From an uncultured Christensenella sp. (GTDB lineage: Bacteria > Bacillota > Clostridia > Christensenellales > UBA3700), in the NCBI GenBank assembly GCA_910578245.1, contig CAJTPC010000008.1:1-46884 (forward strand): a DNA stretch of 46,884 nt, in the 5' to 3' direction. The notes under the pieces are model-generated. The model searched no databases and was not told the DNA's origin. It was given only the letters and a program-made list of their open reading frames with translations. Below are positions 1 to 8,023 of this stretch, piece after piece (position 1 is the stretch's first letter; each line of letters starts with the position of its first letter). Position numbers and translations under genes: made by a program.

Positions 1-67
1 ATATCTCTATATATTTTTTGTCAACTGATTTATTTTATATCGCATATCGACTTACTTGACAGACTAC

Positions 68-97
68 TTGACATAGCATATATTAAAAGCATAATTT
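68..97 (+). promoter_or_regulatory. Candidate sigma-A promoter for the first membrane protein
   Basis: TTGACA at 68-73 and TAATTT at 92-97 are separated by 18 bases and lie just upstream of the gene starting at 110. The -35 box is perfect and the -10 box is weak. Inferred from sequence only. Confidence 0.4.
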
Positions 98-109
98 ATT
101 GGGGGAGTT

Positions 110-619
110 ATGAATAGAATTTTGAAAAGTAATTTGTGGTGGATAGTTCCTCTTTTATTTATGATTATGGCGATATCAGAGATACTTGTGGGCTATTTTA
201 CAATCGGACATAAATATATTACAGGGTACTTTGCGGTCATAGAAGTAATTCTGTTTCTAATTCTTATTGCGGTGATATTGTACTGCCTAATAAAAAAAGA
301 TACCAAATTCCGTATCTTCATTATAATATCAAGTTTAATAATGATTGTGTCTTTGGCTGTTACTTTTAGATTGTTTTCCTTACCTAATGCTATTGCATGT
401 CCGCCTCTTAATAGGTATTTGACTTTTGGACAATCTGCAGGGTTTTGGTACAGAATAGATATTATGGAAACTGAAAGATCTCTACAGTCGGGAGTGTATT
501 GGCTATATAAGAGTTCTATATTTGTCAATATAAATTTCATTGTGGCTATAGTAATCGGAGCGGCAACGGTAATAATATTTGTTAATCAAATTTTGAGGAG
601 AAATAGGTACGGAAGGTAA
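110..619 (+). CDS. Small four-TM membrane protein, unknown function
   Basis: A 169-residue protein with no family I recognise. Hydrophobic stretches at about residues 9-30, 38-61, 66-88 and 138-160 predict four membrane segments. A loop of about 50 residues between TM3 and TM4 holds the only polar region. The N-terminus is basic and the tail ends in Arg-rich residues, suggesting cytoplasmic ends. The ATG follows a GGGGGAG ribosome site, so the start is sound. It stands alone, with a promoter upstream and a strong terminator at 673-727. I cannot give a function. Confidence 0.6.
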   Translation: MNRILKSNLWWIVPLLFMIMAISEILVGYFTIGHKYITGYFAVIEVILFLILIAVILYCLIKKDTKFRIFIIISSLIMIVSLAVTFRLFSLPNAIACPPLNRYLTFGQSAGFWYRIDIMETERSLQSGVYWLYKSSIFVNINFIVAIVIGAATVIIFVNQILRRNRYGR

Positions 620-672
620 AACTAAAAAGCGTAATAACTTTTGTTATCGTTATATTTTTTTGTGTAAAAGCC

Positions 673-727
673 AAGCCCGCTTATTCTTTGATTTTAGAAA
701 GGGCGGGCTTATTTTATTTATTTTTTT
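673..727 (+). terminator. Rho-independent terminator
   Basis: AAGCCCGC at 673-680 pairs exactly with GCGGGCTT at 703-710, followed by a T-rich tract. It ends the unit of the small membrane protein and insulates metF. Confidence 0.8.
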
Positions 728-767
728 AATAAAATCTATTCAAAAAGTAGTCTAATTTTTTAATTTG

Positions 768-776
768 TGCTAGAAT
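768..776 (+). promoter_or_regulatory. Extended -10 element upstream of metF
   Basis: TGCTAGAAT (TG at 768-769, TAGAAT at 771-776) fits an extended -10 promoter with no clear -35 box. It would give a leader of about 25 bases containing the metF ribosome site. The same TGCTAGAAT string serves the ispE promoter at 9006-9014. Confidence 0.4.
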
Positions 777-808
777 TAAGTTCAAAAGAGATATATTGGA
801 GTTACAAT

Positions 809-1684
809 ATGAAAATCAGCGAGTTATTCAAACAGAAAAAAGTCGTATATTCATTTGAGATTTTTCCGCCCAAGGTCAACGATGATATAAGCAAAATATA
901 TAATACTTTGGCTCAGTTAAAGGACGTTAGCCCCGATTACATTTCCATTACCTATAGCGCGGGCGGCAGCAAAAATTCCCGTACTAAGGAGATTGCGCAA
1001 ATCGTCAAGGACGAGTACGGTATCGAACCGCTTGCGCATCTTACTTGCATAAATTCCACTAAAGAAGAAGTGGGAAAGGCTTTGCAAGGACTTGTGGATA
1101 TAGGCGTTGAGAACGTGCTTGCTTTGCGCGGCGATAGAATAGAGGGCGAAGTTAAGAGCGACTTTAGGTGGGCAAGTCAGTTGACGGAGTTTATTAAGCA
1201 AAACAGCGATATGGACGTGGCGGGCGCTTGCTATCCCGAGGGCCACCCCGAAAGCGCAAATATCGTAGAGGATATACGCAATATGAAAATCAAGGTCGAT
1301 AAGGGCGTGTCGCACCTCAATTCGCAACTCTTTTTTGACAACGACGACTATCTCAAATATCTCGATATGGTTCGCTTGGCAGGTATAGACGTGCCAATTC
1401 AAGCGGGTATTATGCCGCTTGTCAGAGCTTCGCAATTCGGCGGTATTGTCAAGACGACGGGAGCAAAGCTACCGTCAAAGATTGCGCGTATGTACAATAA
1501 GTTCGGCGACGACCCCGAGGCGCTTATGGAAGCGGGTATCGCTTACGCTACCGACCAAATCGTAGACCTCTTATCAAGCGGTGTGGACGGAATACACCTG
1601 TATATTATGAACAACGCGTATGTTGCAAGAAGAATAACGGAAAATATCTCTCCTATAATCGACAAACTCAACAGCGTTAAATAA
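809..1684 (+). CDS. metF: 5,10-methylenetetrahydrofolate reductase
   Basis: Reduces 5,10-methylene-THF to 5-methyl-THF, the methyl donor used by MetH two genes downstream. The protein of 291 residues matches the usual MetF length. It opens MKISELF..., carries the early FEIFPPK motif and has the TIM-barrel signature LAHLTC near residue 80 and LALRGD near residue 108. An in-frame GTG exists at 767, but the ATG at 809 follows a TTGGAGTT ribosome site and gives the canonical N-terminus. The extra upstream 14 residues overlap the likely promoter, so I reject them. It is the first gene of a met cluster with the activation protein and metH. No SAM or cobalamin riboswitch is visible upstream. Confidence 0.93.
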   Translation: MKISELFKQKKVVYSFEIFPPKVNDDISKIYNTLAQLKDVSPDYISITYSAGGSKNSRTKEIAQIVKDEYGIEPLAHLTCINSTKEEVGKALQGLVDIGVENVLALRGDRIEGEVKSDFRWASQLTEFIKQNSDMDVAGACYPEGHPESANIVEDIRNMKIKVDKGVSHLNSQLFFDNDDYLKYLDMVRLAGIDVPIQAGIMPLVRASQFGGIVKTTGAKLPSKIARMYNKFGDDPEALMEAGIAYATDQIVDLLSSGVDGIHLYIMNNAYVARRITENISPIIDKLNSVK

Positions 1685-1701
1685 CTTTTACCGAAAATAC
1701 T

Positions 1702-2355
1702 ATGAAGATTGATAAAAGCGAACTTTTGAGATACCTTGGCTATAAGGGACAGCAATATGACGAAAGGATAGAGCAAAATATCGACGCCGCTATAGCTATT
1801 TGTCTAGACAAAATCACGCCTAGAAGCGTAATTAAAAAGTATAGCCTCGTAAAAGATCCGCTTTCGCTTAAAGATACGAATATGACCTTGCAAGGCAAGG
1901 ATATTGCAAGACACTTAGAAGATTGCAACGAGGTCTATATACTCGGCGCAACGGTTGGCTTCGAGATAGAAAAGACGGTAAACAAACTTATGAAAGAAAA
2001 TCCGATGCTCGGCGTAATAGTGGACAGCGCAAGCATATGCGCTATAGAGAGTTATTGCGACGACTTGTGCGAAGAACTTCAACAACAAAACCAAAAGCAA
2101 CTCACTTGGCGGTTTTCCTGCGGATACGGCGACTTTCCGCTATCCCAACAAAAGGACTTCGTATCGTTGCTTGAAATGCAAAAACGTATCGGCGTCTTTC
2201 TCCATGAGGATAGTTTGATGATGTCGCCACAGAAGTCCGTGACGGCGATCATTGGTATTAAGGAAAGCAAAAAAGAGGATAAGCAATCAAGTAGTAAGTG
2301 CGTGGCTAAATGCGGTAACTGCGGTAATCTTGGTTGTCAATATCGGAAAAAGTAA
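1702..2355 (+). CDS. Stand-alone MetH reactivation-domain protein
   Basis: A 217-residue protein resembling the C-terminal activation domain of cobalamin-dependent methionine synthase. That domain binds SAM and drives reductive methylation of oxidised Cob(II)alamin. The downstream MetH lacks it, so the function appears to be split over two genes, an arrangement known in anaerobic Firmicutes. The middle of the protein has the expected SAM-binding region, including WRFSCGYGDFPL near residue 132. The C-terminal tail is cysteine rich (C200, C204, C207, C212) and is not part of the E. coli domain; it could bind a metal or serve in electron transfer. It starts 17 bases after metF, so the two are probably co-transcribed. 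Confidence 0.8.
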   Translation: MKIDKSELLRYLGYKGQQYDERIEQNIDAAIAICLDKITPRSVIKKYSLVKDPLSLKDTNMTLQGKDIARHLEDCNEVYILGATVGFEIEKTVNKLMKENPMLGVIVDSASICAIESYCDDLCEELQQQNQKQLTWRFSCGYGDFPLSQQKDFVSLLEMQKRIGVFLHEDSLMMSPQKSVTAIIGIKESKKEDKQSSSKCVAKCGNCGNLGCQYRKK

Positions 2356-2357
2356 GC

Positions 2358-2390
2358 GGTTGAGATTTCTCGACTGCTCTCGAAATGACA
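2358..2390 (+). repeat. Dispersed palindromic repeat, copy 1
   Basis: GGTTGAGATTTCTCGACTGC... belongs to a degenerate family also present at 5011-5038 (inverted), 5054-5096, 7763-7800 and 7829-7870. The shared core reads GAGATTTCTC...CGAAATGAC. All copies lie between genes in the first 8 kb. Confidence 0.6.
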
Positions 2391-2485
2391 TAAAGTCGCC
2401 GTTCGGCGAGAAGTGAGATAGGCAAAAAAGACGCATTTTAGTTTTGACTAGCCTCACTTCAAGGCGAACATAACAAAAGGAATAT

Positions 2486-4858
2486 ATGAAATTCAACGAC
2501 CTAATCAACAATTCAATAGTATTGCTTGACGGCGCATTGGGTACTCAACTTCAAAAGCGAGGACTTGAGGGCGGAGCTATACCCGAAAGACTGAATATAG
2601 AAAATCCTCAGTTGATTTACAACGTTTGCAAGGAGTACGTCGATAGCGGAAGCGATATAGTATATACTAACACTTTCGGCGCTAATAGAAAGAAACTCAA
2701 AGATTCAAAAGAAGCGGAAACTTTGATAAAAGCAGGCGTAAAGATAGCCAGGCAGGCTGCGGGCGACAAACTTGTAGCTCTGGACATAGGACCGTCTGGA
2801 GCGCTTATAGAACCGCTTGGGACTATGACATTTGACGAGGCTTACGAGCTTTTCAAAGAGCAAGTTATTGCGGGAAAAGACGGAGCGGATTTGGTTGTGA
2901 TAGAAACTATGAGCGACCTTTACGAACTTAAAGCCGCGCTTTTGGCAGTCAAAGAAAACTGCAACTTGCCCGTTATGGCTAGTATGACTTTTGACGAAAG
3001 CGGACGCACTTTTACCGGCTGTAGCGTAGAAGCCTTTGCTATCACTGCAAGCGCTTGGGCAGACGCTTTGGGCATCAACTGTTCTTTGGGACCAGACGCG
3101 TTGTTCCCAATAATGCAACGACTAGTGGAGAATACCGACTTGCCGGTATTTATCAAGGCAAACGCAGGACTTCCCGACAGTGAAATGAACTATTCCGTTT
3201 CTGCCGAAGAGTTTGCAAAAATATACGAAAAATATATCGACTTGGGCGTAGGTATACTCGGAGGTTGTTGCGGTACTACGCCGGAGTATATAGCCAAACT
3301 TGACGAATTGCGTAAGCGTAAAAAACTTGGAAAGAGAAATAGAAAGTATAAGACGGCAGTTTGTAGCGCAACTAAAGTCGTGTATATCGACGGCGTTAAG
3401 GTAATTGGCGAAAGAATTAACCCTACGGGCAAAAAGGCTATGAAGCAAGCGCTTATGGATAGGGATTTTGACTATATCGCCACGCAGACGATAGAGCAAG
3501 TCGAAGCGGGAGCTCAGATTTTGGACGTCAACGCAGGACTTCCGCAAATTGACGAAAAGCAAATGCTTACGGAGATGGTAAAGTATATCCAAGGACTTAC
3601 CGACGCGCCGCTTCAAATCGACTGCGGAAAACCGGAGGCTATTGAGAGCGCATTGAGATATTACAACGGCAAAGCTATCGTAAATTCCGTCAATGCGGAA
3701 GAGAAGTCTTTGTCGGAAATTTTGCCTATAGTAGCCAAATACGGCGCAAGCGTGGTAGGCTTGACCATTGACGAAAAGGGAATCCCCAAGACTGTGGAAG
3801 AAAGAGTACGCCTTGCCGAAAAGATTATAGACAGAGCCAAGAGCTACGGTATAAGAGAAGAGGACGTATATATCGACTGTCTTACGTTGACAGTCAGCGC
3901 AGAGCCAGACCAAGCAATGAATACTCTCAAGGCAATAGAGATATTAAAGAGCAAGTATAATATCAAGACAGTGCTTGGCGTGTCCAACATATCTTTCGGA
4001 CTTCCCGCCCGTCAAATTGTCAATACAGCATTTTTGACTATGGCTATGCAATCGGGACTTGACTTGCCGATACTCAATCCCAATATTCCCGAGAATATGC
4101 AAGCCGTGGACGCTTTCAACGTTTTGACGTGTAAGGATAAAAACTGTATGGCGTATACCAATAAATACGCAGATTACGCCGGAACGCAGATTATCAAAAA
4201 AGATACCGCTAAGAGCGAGAGCGCAGGCGGAGAAAAAGATATATTTTATTGCATAGAAAAGGGACTTGACAGAGCAAGCGTATTGACGGCAGAACTTTTG
4301 AAATCTCACGGCGCTTTGCAAGTAATCGACGACTATCTTATCCCTGCGTTGAACAAAGTGGGAGATAATTACGAAAAGGGCAAGATATTCCTTCCGCAAC
4401 TTATTGCTTCGGCGGATTGCGCTAAGGCTTGCTTTGACATCGTAAAGAAAAATCTCCCTGTCGGAACGGATACCGAAAAGGGCAAGATAGTATTAGCCAC
4501 AGTCAAAGGCGACGTGCACGACATAGGCAAAAACATTGTCAAGACCGTATTGGAAAACTACGGCTATAAGGTAATCGACCTTGGCAAAAACGTGCCGCCG
4601 ATGAGCGTAGTCCAAGCCGTACGGGATGGCAATATCAAACTTTGCGGACTCTCGGCGCTTATGACTACGACGGTTGAGAATATGAAAGAGACGGTAAGGC
4701 TTCTCAAAGAGCATTGTCCGCAGTGCAAAGTTATGGTGGGCGGAGCAGTGCTTACCGAAGAATACGCAAAGCAAATTGGCGCGGACAAATATTGCAAAGA
4801 CGCCAACGTAAGCGCGAGATATGCTAGTTCGGTACTAAGTCAGGCTGGACAGAACTAA
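2486..4858 (+). CDS. metH: Cobalamin-dependent methionine synthase (no activation domain)
   Basis: Transfers the methyl group of 5-methyl-THF through cobalamin to homocysteine, making methionine. Domains in order: homocysteine-binding barrel (about 1-290), with zinc-ligand cysteines in GINCSLGP near 198 and GGCCGTT near 260; pterin-binding domain (about 310-560), with VIGERINPTG; B12 cap (about 580-660); B12-binding Rossmann domain (about 665-785), with DVHDIGKNIV, whose histidine near 677 is the lower cobalt ligand. At 790 residues it is short of the roughly 1,200-residue E. coli enzyme because the reactivation domain is absent; the gene just upstream supplies it. The ATG follows AAAAGGA. 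The 130-base gap before it holds a dispersed repeat. Confidence 0.95.
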   Translation: MKFNDLINNSIVLLDGALGTQLQKRGLEGGAIPERLNIENPQLIYNVCKEYVDSGSDIVYTNTFGANRKKLKDSKEAETLIKAGVKIARQAAGDKLVALDIGPSGALIEPLGTMTFDEAYELFKEQVIAGKDGADLVVIETMSDLYELKAALLAVKENCNLPVMASMTFDESGRTFTGCSVEAFAITASAWADALGINCSLGPDALFPIMQRLVENTDLPVFIKANAGLPDSEMNYSVSAEEFAKIYEKYIDLGVGILGGCCGTTPEYIAKLDELRKRKKLGKRNRKYKTAVCSATKVVYIDGVKVIGERINPTGKKAMKQALMDRDFDYIATQTIEQVEAGAQILDVNAGLPQIDEKQMLTEMVKYIQGLTDAPLQIDCGKPEAIESALRYYNGKAIVNSVNAEEKSLSEILPIVAKYGASVVGLTIDEKGIPKTVEERVRLAEKIIDRAKSYGIREEDVYIDCLTLTVSAEPDQAMNTLKAIEILKSKYNIKTVLGVSNISFGLPARQIVNTAFLTMAMQSGLDLPILNPNIPENMQAVDAFNVLTCKDKNCMAYTNKYADYAGTQIIKKDTAKSESAGGEKDIFYCIEKGLDRASVLTAELLKSHGALQVIDDYLIPALNKVGDNYEKGKIFLPQLIASADCAKACFDIVKKNLPVGTDTEKGKIVLATVKGDVHDIGKNIVKTVLENYGYKVIDLGKNVPPMSVVQAVRDGNIKLCGLSALMTTTVENMKETVRLLKEHCPQCKVMVGGAVLTEEYAKQIGADKYCKDANVSARYASSVLSQAGQN

Positions 4859-5010
4859 AAAGTATCTTTTCCGCCGACTAACGGTTTGTCTCACGCTCAT
4901 CGTACATACAGTACGACTCGGCTCGCCGAACCGCCATTCAACGAAAAATCTATCTTTTTATTATCTGTCCATCTGCCTTAGTACCGAACTTTGGGACTAA
5001 GCTAGATAAT

Positions 5011-5096
5011 GTCACCTCGACTGAAGCGGAGAGGTCTCCCCTTGTTTTCAATCGGTTGAGATTTCTCCATTTCGCTTCGCTCCAGTCGATATGACA
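5011..5096 (+). repeat. Dispersed repeat, two copies in opposite orientation
   Basis: An inverted copy at 5011-5038 (GTCACCTCGACTGAAGCGG...) and a direct copy at 5054-5096 (GGTTGAGATTTCTCCATTTC...) lie back to back before the Nudix gene. Transcribed together they could fold into a long hairpin. The sequence before them (4859-5010) holds no gene I can support. Confidence 0.55.
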
Positions 5097-5111
5097 AAAT
5101 AGAGAGTTAAT

Positions 5112-5504
5112 ATGAAAAAGACTTTACAAGTAGTAGGCGCAATAGTTATAAAAGACGACAGAATATTAGCCGTAAAGCGCGGTGAAAATAAGAACAAAGC
5201 CGTAGCTTATAGGTATGAGTTTCCCGGCGGTAAAATCGAGCAAGGCGAAACGCCAAGCCAAGCGCTAAAAAGAGAACTCATTGAAGAGATGAACTACGAC
5301 GTTGAGGTGGGCGAGAAGTTTATGTCCGTATCTTACGAATACGACGACGTAATCGTCAATTTGCATACGTATCTTTGCAGACCGCTTTCCGACGTCTATA
5401 CTCTCAACGAACATATCGATGAAAAGTGGCTTTTGCCAAGCGAGTTGTTTAGCGTAGAGTGGGCGCCGGCAGACTACGATATTATAATGTCGTTGAGCAA
5501 TTAG
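5112..5504 (+). CDS. MutT-type Nudix hydrolase
   Basis: A 130-residue Nudix protein, the normal size for small MutT or CTP pyrophosphohydrolase enzymes. It would clean oxidised or unwanted nucleoside triphosphates from the pool by releasing pyrophosphate. The Nudix box reads GGKIEQGETPSQALKRELIE then EM near residues 38-60; the GX5E and REL-x-EE metal ligands are all present, while the usual Gly after EEx is Asn. The FPGGKIE context and the length favour an 8-oxo-dGTP/CTP pyrophosphatase role, but substrate cannot be fixed from sequence. The ATG follows AGAGAGTT, a modest ribosome site. Confidence 0.85.
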   Translation: MKKTLQVVGAIVIKDDRILAVKRGENKNKAVAYRYEFPGGKIEQGETPSQALKRELIEEMNYDVEVGEKFMSVSYEYDDVIVNLHTYLCRPLSDVYTLNEHIDEKWLLPSELFSVEWAPADYDIIMSLSN

Positions 5505-5508
5505 CAAT

Positions 5509-5715
5509 CTAGGACTTTACTATTATTTGATTAACGCCAAGGTCAAGTATTTTGCATATATTAGCATATACGTCTAAGCGCGGAAGAGTTTTCCCGCTTG
5601 CATAATTTTCAAGTTGTTTTTTTAGATATTCCTATTTCTTTGCTAGTTTGGGTATGTCGCAATTACTTTTTTGTATTGCGTATGATAATTTATTCTTCAT
5701 ATTTTCTTTTTCCAT
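5509..5715 (-). pseudogene. Broken XRE-type helix-turn-helix gene
   Basis: On the minus strand an excellent ribosome site (GGAGGT, about 5721-5726) precedes ATG at 5715. Reading gives an HTH-like protein of about 68 residues ending near GVNQIIVKS. It is broken: one A is missing from an A run after LA, and one A is gained in the A7 run 17 bases on. Between the two indels the frame is shifted and meets TAG. Removing both restores KLAKEIGISKKQLENYASGK, a standard HTH_3 motif. The shift pair could be real decay, sequencing error in homopolymers, or programmed slippage. It faces the Nudix gene tail to tail. Confidence 0.55.
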
Positions 5716-5778
5716 AATTACCTCCGTACTTTGAACTTCTCCGTCGGGGGTATAAAGTCAACGTGGGTAAGGTAGGAA

Positions 5779-5877
5779 ATGCGCGCGAAGAAAATACTCA
5801 CACTTGATAAATTCGGCTTGGGAGATTACGACGGCATTGTCGTGGAGAATATTATAGATTGGCTGAAGCTCAAATAA
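5779..5877 (+). CDS. Possible 32-aa peptide, doubtful
   Basis: ATG at 5779 after GGTAGGAA opens a 32-residue frame starting MRAKKILTLDKFGLGDYDGI and ending WLKLK. A terminator follows 26 bases later at 5904-5931. The residue choice looks protein-like and may be the tail of a decayed gene, as the neighbouring HTH gene is also broken. No family recognised. Confidence 0.25.
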   Translation: MRAKKILTLDKFGLGDYDGIVVENIIDWLKLK

Positions 5878-5903
5878 AACGTAATTATTGATAAATAATA
5901 TAT

Positions 5904-5931
5904 AAATGCGGACTTAAGTTCGCATTTTTTT
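5904..5931 (+). terminator. Rho-independent terminator
   Basis: AAATGCGGACTT (5904-5915) pairs with AAGTTCGCATTT (5916-5927) with one G-U pair, followed by a T run. It separates the decayed region from veg. Confidence 0.7.
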
Positions 5932-5956
5932 AATTAAATTGGGAATAATCGTCAAT

Positions 5957-6196
5957 ATGAGAGAAATTATAAAACACATTGATGAAGTAAAAAGAAGAGT
6001 TGGGCTTATCGTAGGTCAGCCAATGACCTTTGAGGTCAACAAAGGTCGCAATAAGTTCGTTAAGTTCGACGGATATATTCAAGACGCCTATCCGGCGATA
6101 TTTACAGTGCGCTGTATGATAGAGGGCGAAGAAGAATTGCTTTCGTATTCCTACAACGATATACTCACTCGCAACGTGCGGATAAATAAAAAATAA
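5957..6196 (+). CDS. veg: Veg family protein
   Basis: A 79-residue protein of the Veg family (DUF1021), small and highly expressed in Bacillus and linked there to biofilm gene control. The family pattern is clear: GR-x-K in the middle, then GYIQDAYPAIFTV and LSYSYNDILTRNV near the end. An upstream TTG at 5939 is in frame, but the ATG at 5957 gives a normal-length protein starting MREIIKHIDEVK. It sits directly before the SipL-like gene, with a 65-base gap. That order fits Clostridia. Confidence 0.82.
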   Translation: MREIIKHIDEVKRRVGLIVGQPMTFEVNKGRNKFVKFDGYIQDAYPAIFTVRCMIEGEEELLSYSYNDILTRNVRINKK

Positions 6197-6261
6197 TTTT
6201 TGTCATATTGCCGTATACATCGCAATATACTATGGTGTAAAAACAACTGTGCGGAGGATAT

Positions 6262-7761
6262 ATGGCAATCAATACAATATTTAAGAGCGTAAGCTCAGAT
6301 TATGAAAGAAATCTTGACGGAAAGCAAATAGTTATGCAGTGCAACTTTGACACTACGTCCAAGGGCGGAGTGAGCAAAGTATGCGCCTTGTCGAGCGACG
6401 CTCAAATCACCAAAGTGCAAGCGTTGTCTAAACAAATCAAAATAAGCGGAAGAGTTTCGCTTAAGCTCGTCTATCTTGACGGCGAGGGTAAACTCAGCAG
6501 TTTTGACTATATCTCCGACTTTTCGGAGGACATCGCAAACGAAGCGGTAATAGCGGATATGCCTTGCTTGGTGAGAGCGAATATCGTAGACAGCGTGTCC
6601 AGCATAGCGGGTTCGGAAATCAAGGTGCAAACCGTGGTGGAACTTTTGCCTACCGTAGTTGAAATAAATACCGTCGAACTTCTTGAAGACGGCGAGGGCG
6701 CCTTGGCGCTTAGACAAGAGCAAGATTATCAAAAATATCTTGCTACTGTTAGCGAAGAGTTTGAAGTGAGCGAAGAGTACGCTTGCGGAGCAAGAGTAGA
6801 CGACGTGCTTTTATACGACGCAAAAGTAGTCGTATGCAACGTAGACAATTGCGACGACAAGTTGACTGTCAGCGGTCAATTGGAAGTAAGCGTAATATAT
6901 TCAAGCGAAGGCGTACACGCAACTAAAAATATCAGCTTGCCATTTGTGCAAGAGCTTGCAACTCGCGGAGAGAATTTGCGCGCTTGCATCGTCGCTAAGA
7001 TAAAGGACAGCAGATTGGTTATCGAGGGCGACGACAGTGACAATACCTTGAAAATGATTATCTGCGTAACGCTGCAAGGTTTCGTTATGCAAAGCCAAAG
7101 AACGAGCGCAATAATAGATTTGTATTCGCCGACCAACGCGCTTGAAGTAAGCAAAGAAAGCATACGATTCGATAAACAGAACGGCGTAATGCGTTTTGAA
7201 GAAAGAATCAGCGGAAGCGTTGCCGTAGATTCCGAGGACGAGGGTATCAAGAGCGTAATCAGTAGCGTCGTTACACAAAATACTCTATCAAATCTCATAG
7301 CAATGCAAGATTGTATTCTTGCCGAGGGCATACTCAACACTTGCGTGATTTACGTAAGCGAGAGCGACGTTATTAAATGTATTCAAGTTGAATTACCGTA
7401 CTCGTTGCAATTCGACAAAGAGGGCGTAACGCCAGACGATATGCTTTGCGGAAACGCTATAGCAACGGATTGCTCGCACAAAGTCAAGAGAGATAGAGAA
7501 GTTGAGTTGACTGCTAATATAGTATTGTCGGTATGCTCAAAGACTCCTGTTGAAAATACGGTAATCAAGTCTCTTGAAGAGGGAGAATGTTTGCAAGCTA
7601 ATACCAGCGCAATCAGCGTATATATTCCAAGCAAGGGCGAAAGCATTTGGCAGGTCGCAAAGACTTTGGGAATGTCGATTGAGAGCATTAAGGAACAAAA
7701 CCCAACGCTTAGCGAAACCATGCAAGGCGATGAACGTATCGTGATATATAGAGAGATGTAA
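6262..7761 (+). CDS. sipL: SipL-like spore coat morphogenesis protein (SPOCS + LysM)
   Basis: A 499-residue protein made of repeated SPOCS (DUF3794) units followed by a C-terminal LysM-like domain (about 450-499, with SIWQVAKTLGMSIESIKEQN). This architecture and length match Clostridioides difficile SipL (about 520 residues), which binds SpoIVA and anchors the spore coat to the forespore outer membrane. No signal peptide or membrane segment is present, as expected for a mother-cell cytoplasmic protein. GCGGAGGAT supplies a strong ribosome site. The position after veg supports the assignment. It implies the organism sporulates or descends from sporulators. Other SPOCS/LysM proteins exist, so the exact symbol is an inference. 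Confidence 0.75.
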   Translation: MAINTIFKSVSSDYERNLDGKQIVMQCNFDTTSKGGVSKVCALSSDAQITKVQALSKQIKISGRVSLKLVYLDGEGKLSSFDYISDFSEDIANEAVIADMPCLVRANIVDSVSSIAGSEIKVQTVVELLPTVVEINTVELLEDGEGALALRQEQDYQKYLATVSEEFEVSEEYACGARVDDVLLYDAKVVVCNVDNCDDKLTVSGQLEVSVIYSSEGVHATKNISLPFVQELATRGENLRACIVAKIKDSRLVIEGDDSDNTLKMIICVTLQGFVMQSQRTSAIIDLYSPTNALEVSKESIRFDKQNGVMRFEERISGSVAVDSEDEGIKSVISSVVTQNTLSNLIAMQDCILAEGILNTCVIYVSESDVIKCIQVELPYSLQFDKEGVTPDDMLCGNAIATDCSHKVKRDREVELTANIVLSVCSKTPVENTVIKSLEEGECLQANTSAISVYIPSKGESIWQVAKTLGMSIESIKEQNPTLSETMQGDERIVIYREM

Positions 7762-7762
7762 A

Positions 7763-7870
7763 GACCTTTCGACTGCGTTGCAAACCGCTCAAGGTGACAT
7801 ATTAAGACGGACTAATAGCTTCCTAGCCGTCATTCTGAGCGAAGTCGAAGAATCGCTACCGATTGAAAAT
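7763..7870 (+). repeat. Dispersed repeat, copies 4 and 5
   Basis: Copy 4 (7763-7800, GACCTTTCGACTGCGTTGC...) and copy 5 (7829-7870, GTCATTCTGAGCGAAGTCGA... ending ACCGATTGAAAAT) belong to the same family as 5011-5096. The reverse complement of copy 5 starts ATTTTCAATCGGT, close to GTTTTCAATCGGT at 5045-5057. Confidence 0.6.
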
Positions 7871-7876
7871 ACTCTG

Positions 7877-7914
7877 CTCCCTTCTCGCTTAGCGAGAGGG
7901 GAGTTTTTGTTTTA
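7877..7914 (+). terminator. Rho-independent terminator after sipL
   Basis: CTCCCTTCTCG pairs with CGAGAGGGGAG around a short CTTAG loop (7877-7903, one G-U pair), followed by TTTTTGTTTT. Confidence 0.8.
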
Positions 7915-8023
7915 GTTAAGACAAATCCCTTTACACAAAATTTGCACAATTTATATTAGTTTTACAAGACGTATATTGATAGGAATTATTGATTGTGATA
8001 AAATAATAATGTAGAGGTGTTGT

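Noticed and set aside
767..808. GTG start giving metF 14 extra residues
   Set aside because: The extension lies on the extended -10 box, and the internal ATG has a better ribosome site and the family N-terminus.
620..808. SAM or cobalamin riboswitch upstream of the met genes
   Set aside because: Only a terminator of the preceding gene and a short leader are present; no conserved riboswitch core was seen.
3122..3913. Long frame of 263 residues antisense to metH
   Set aside because: It is the mirror of a strongly conserved gene, with no ribosome site and low-complexity translation.
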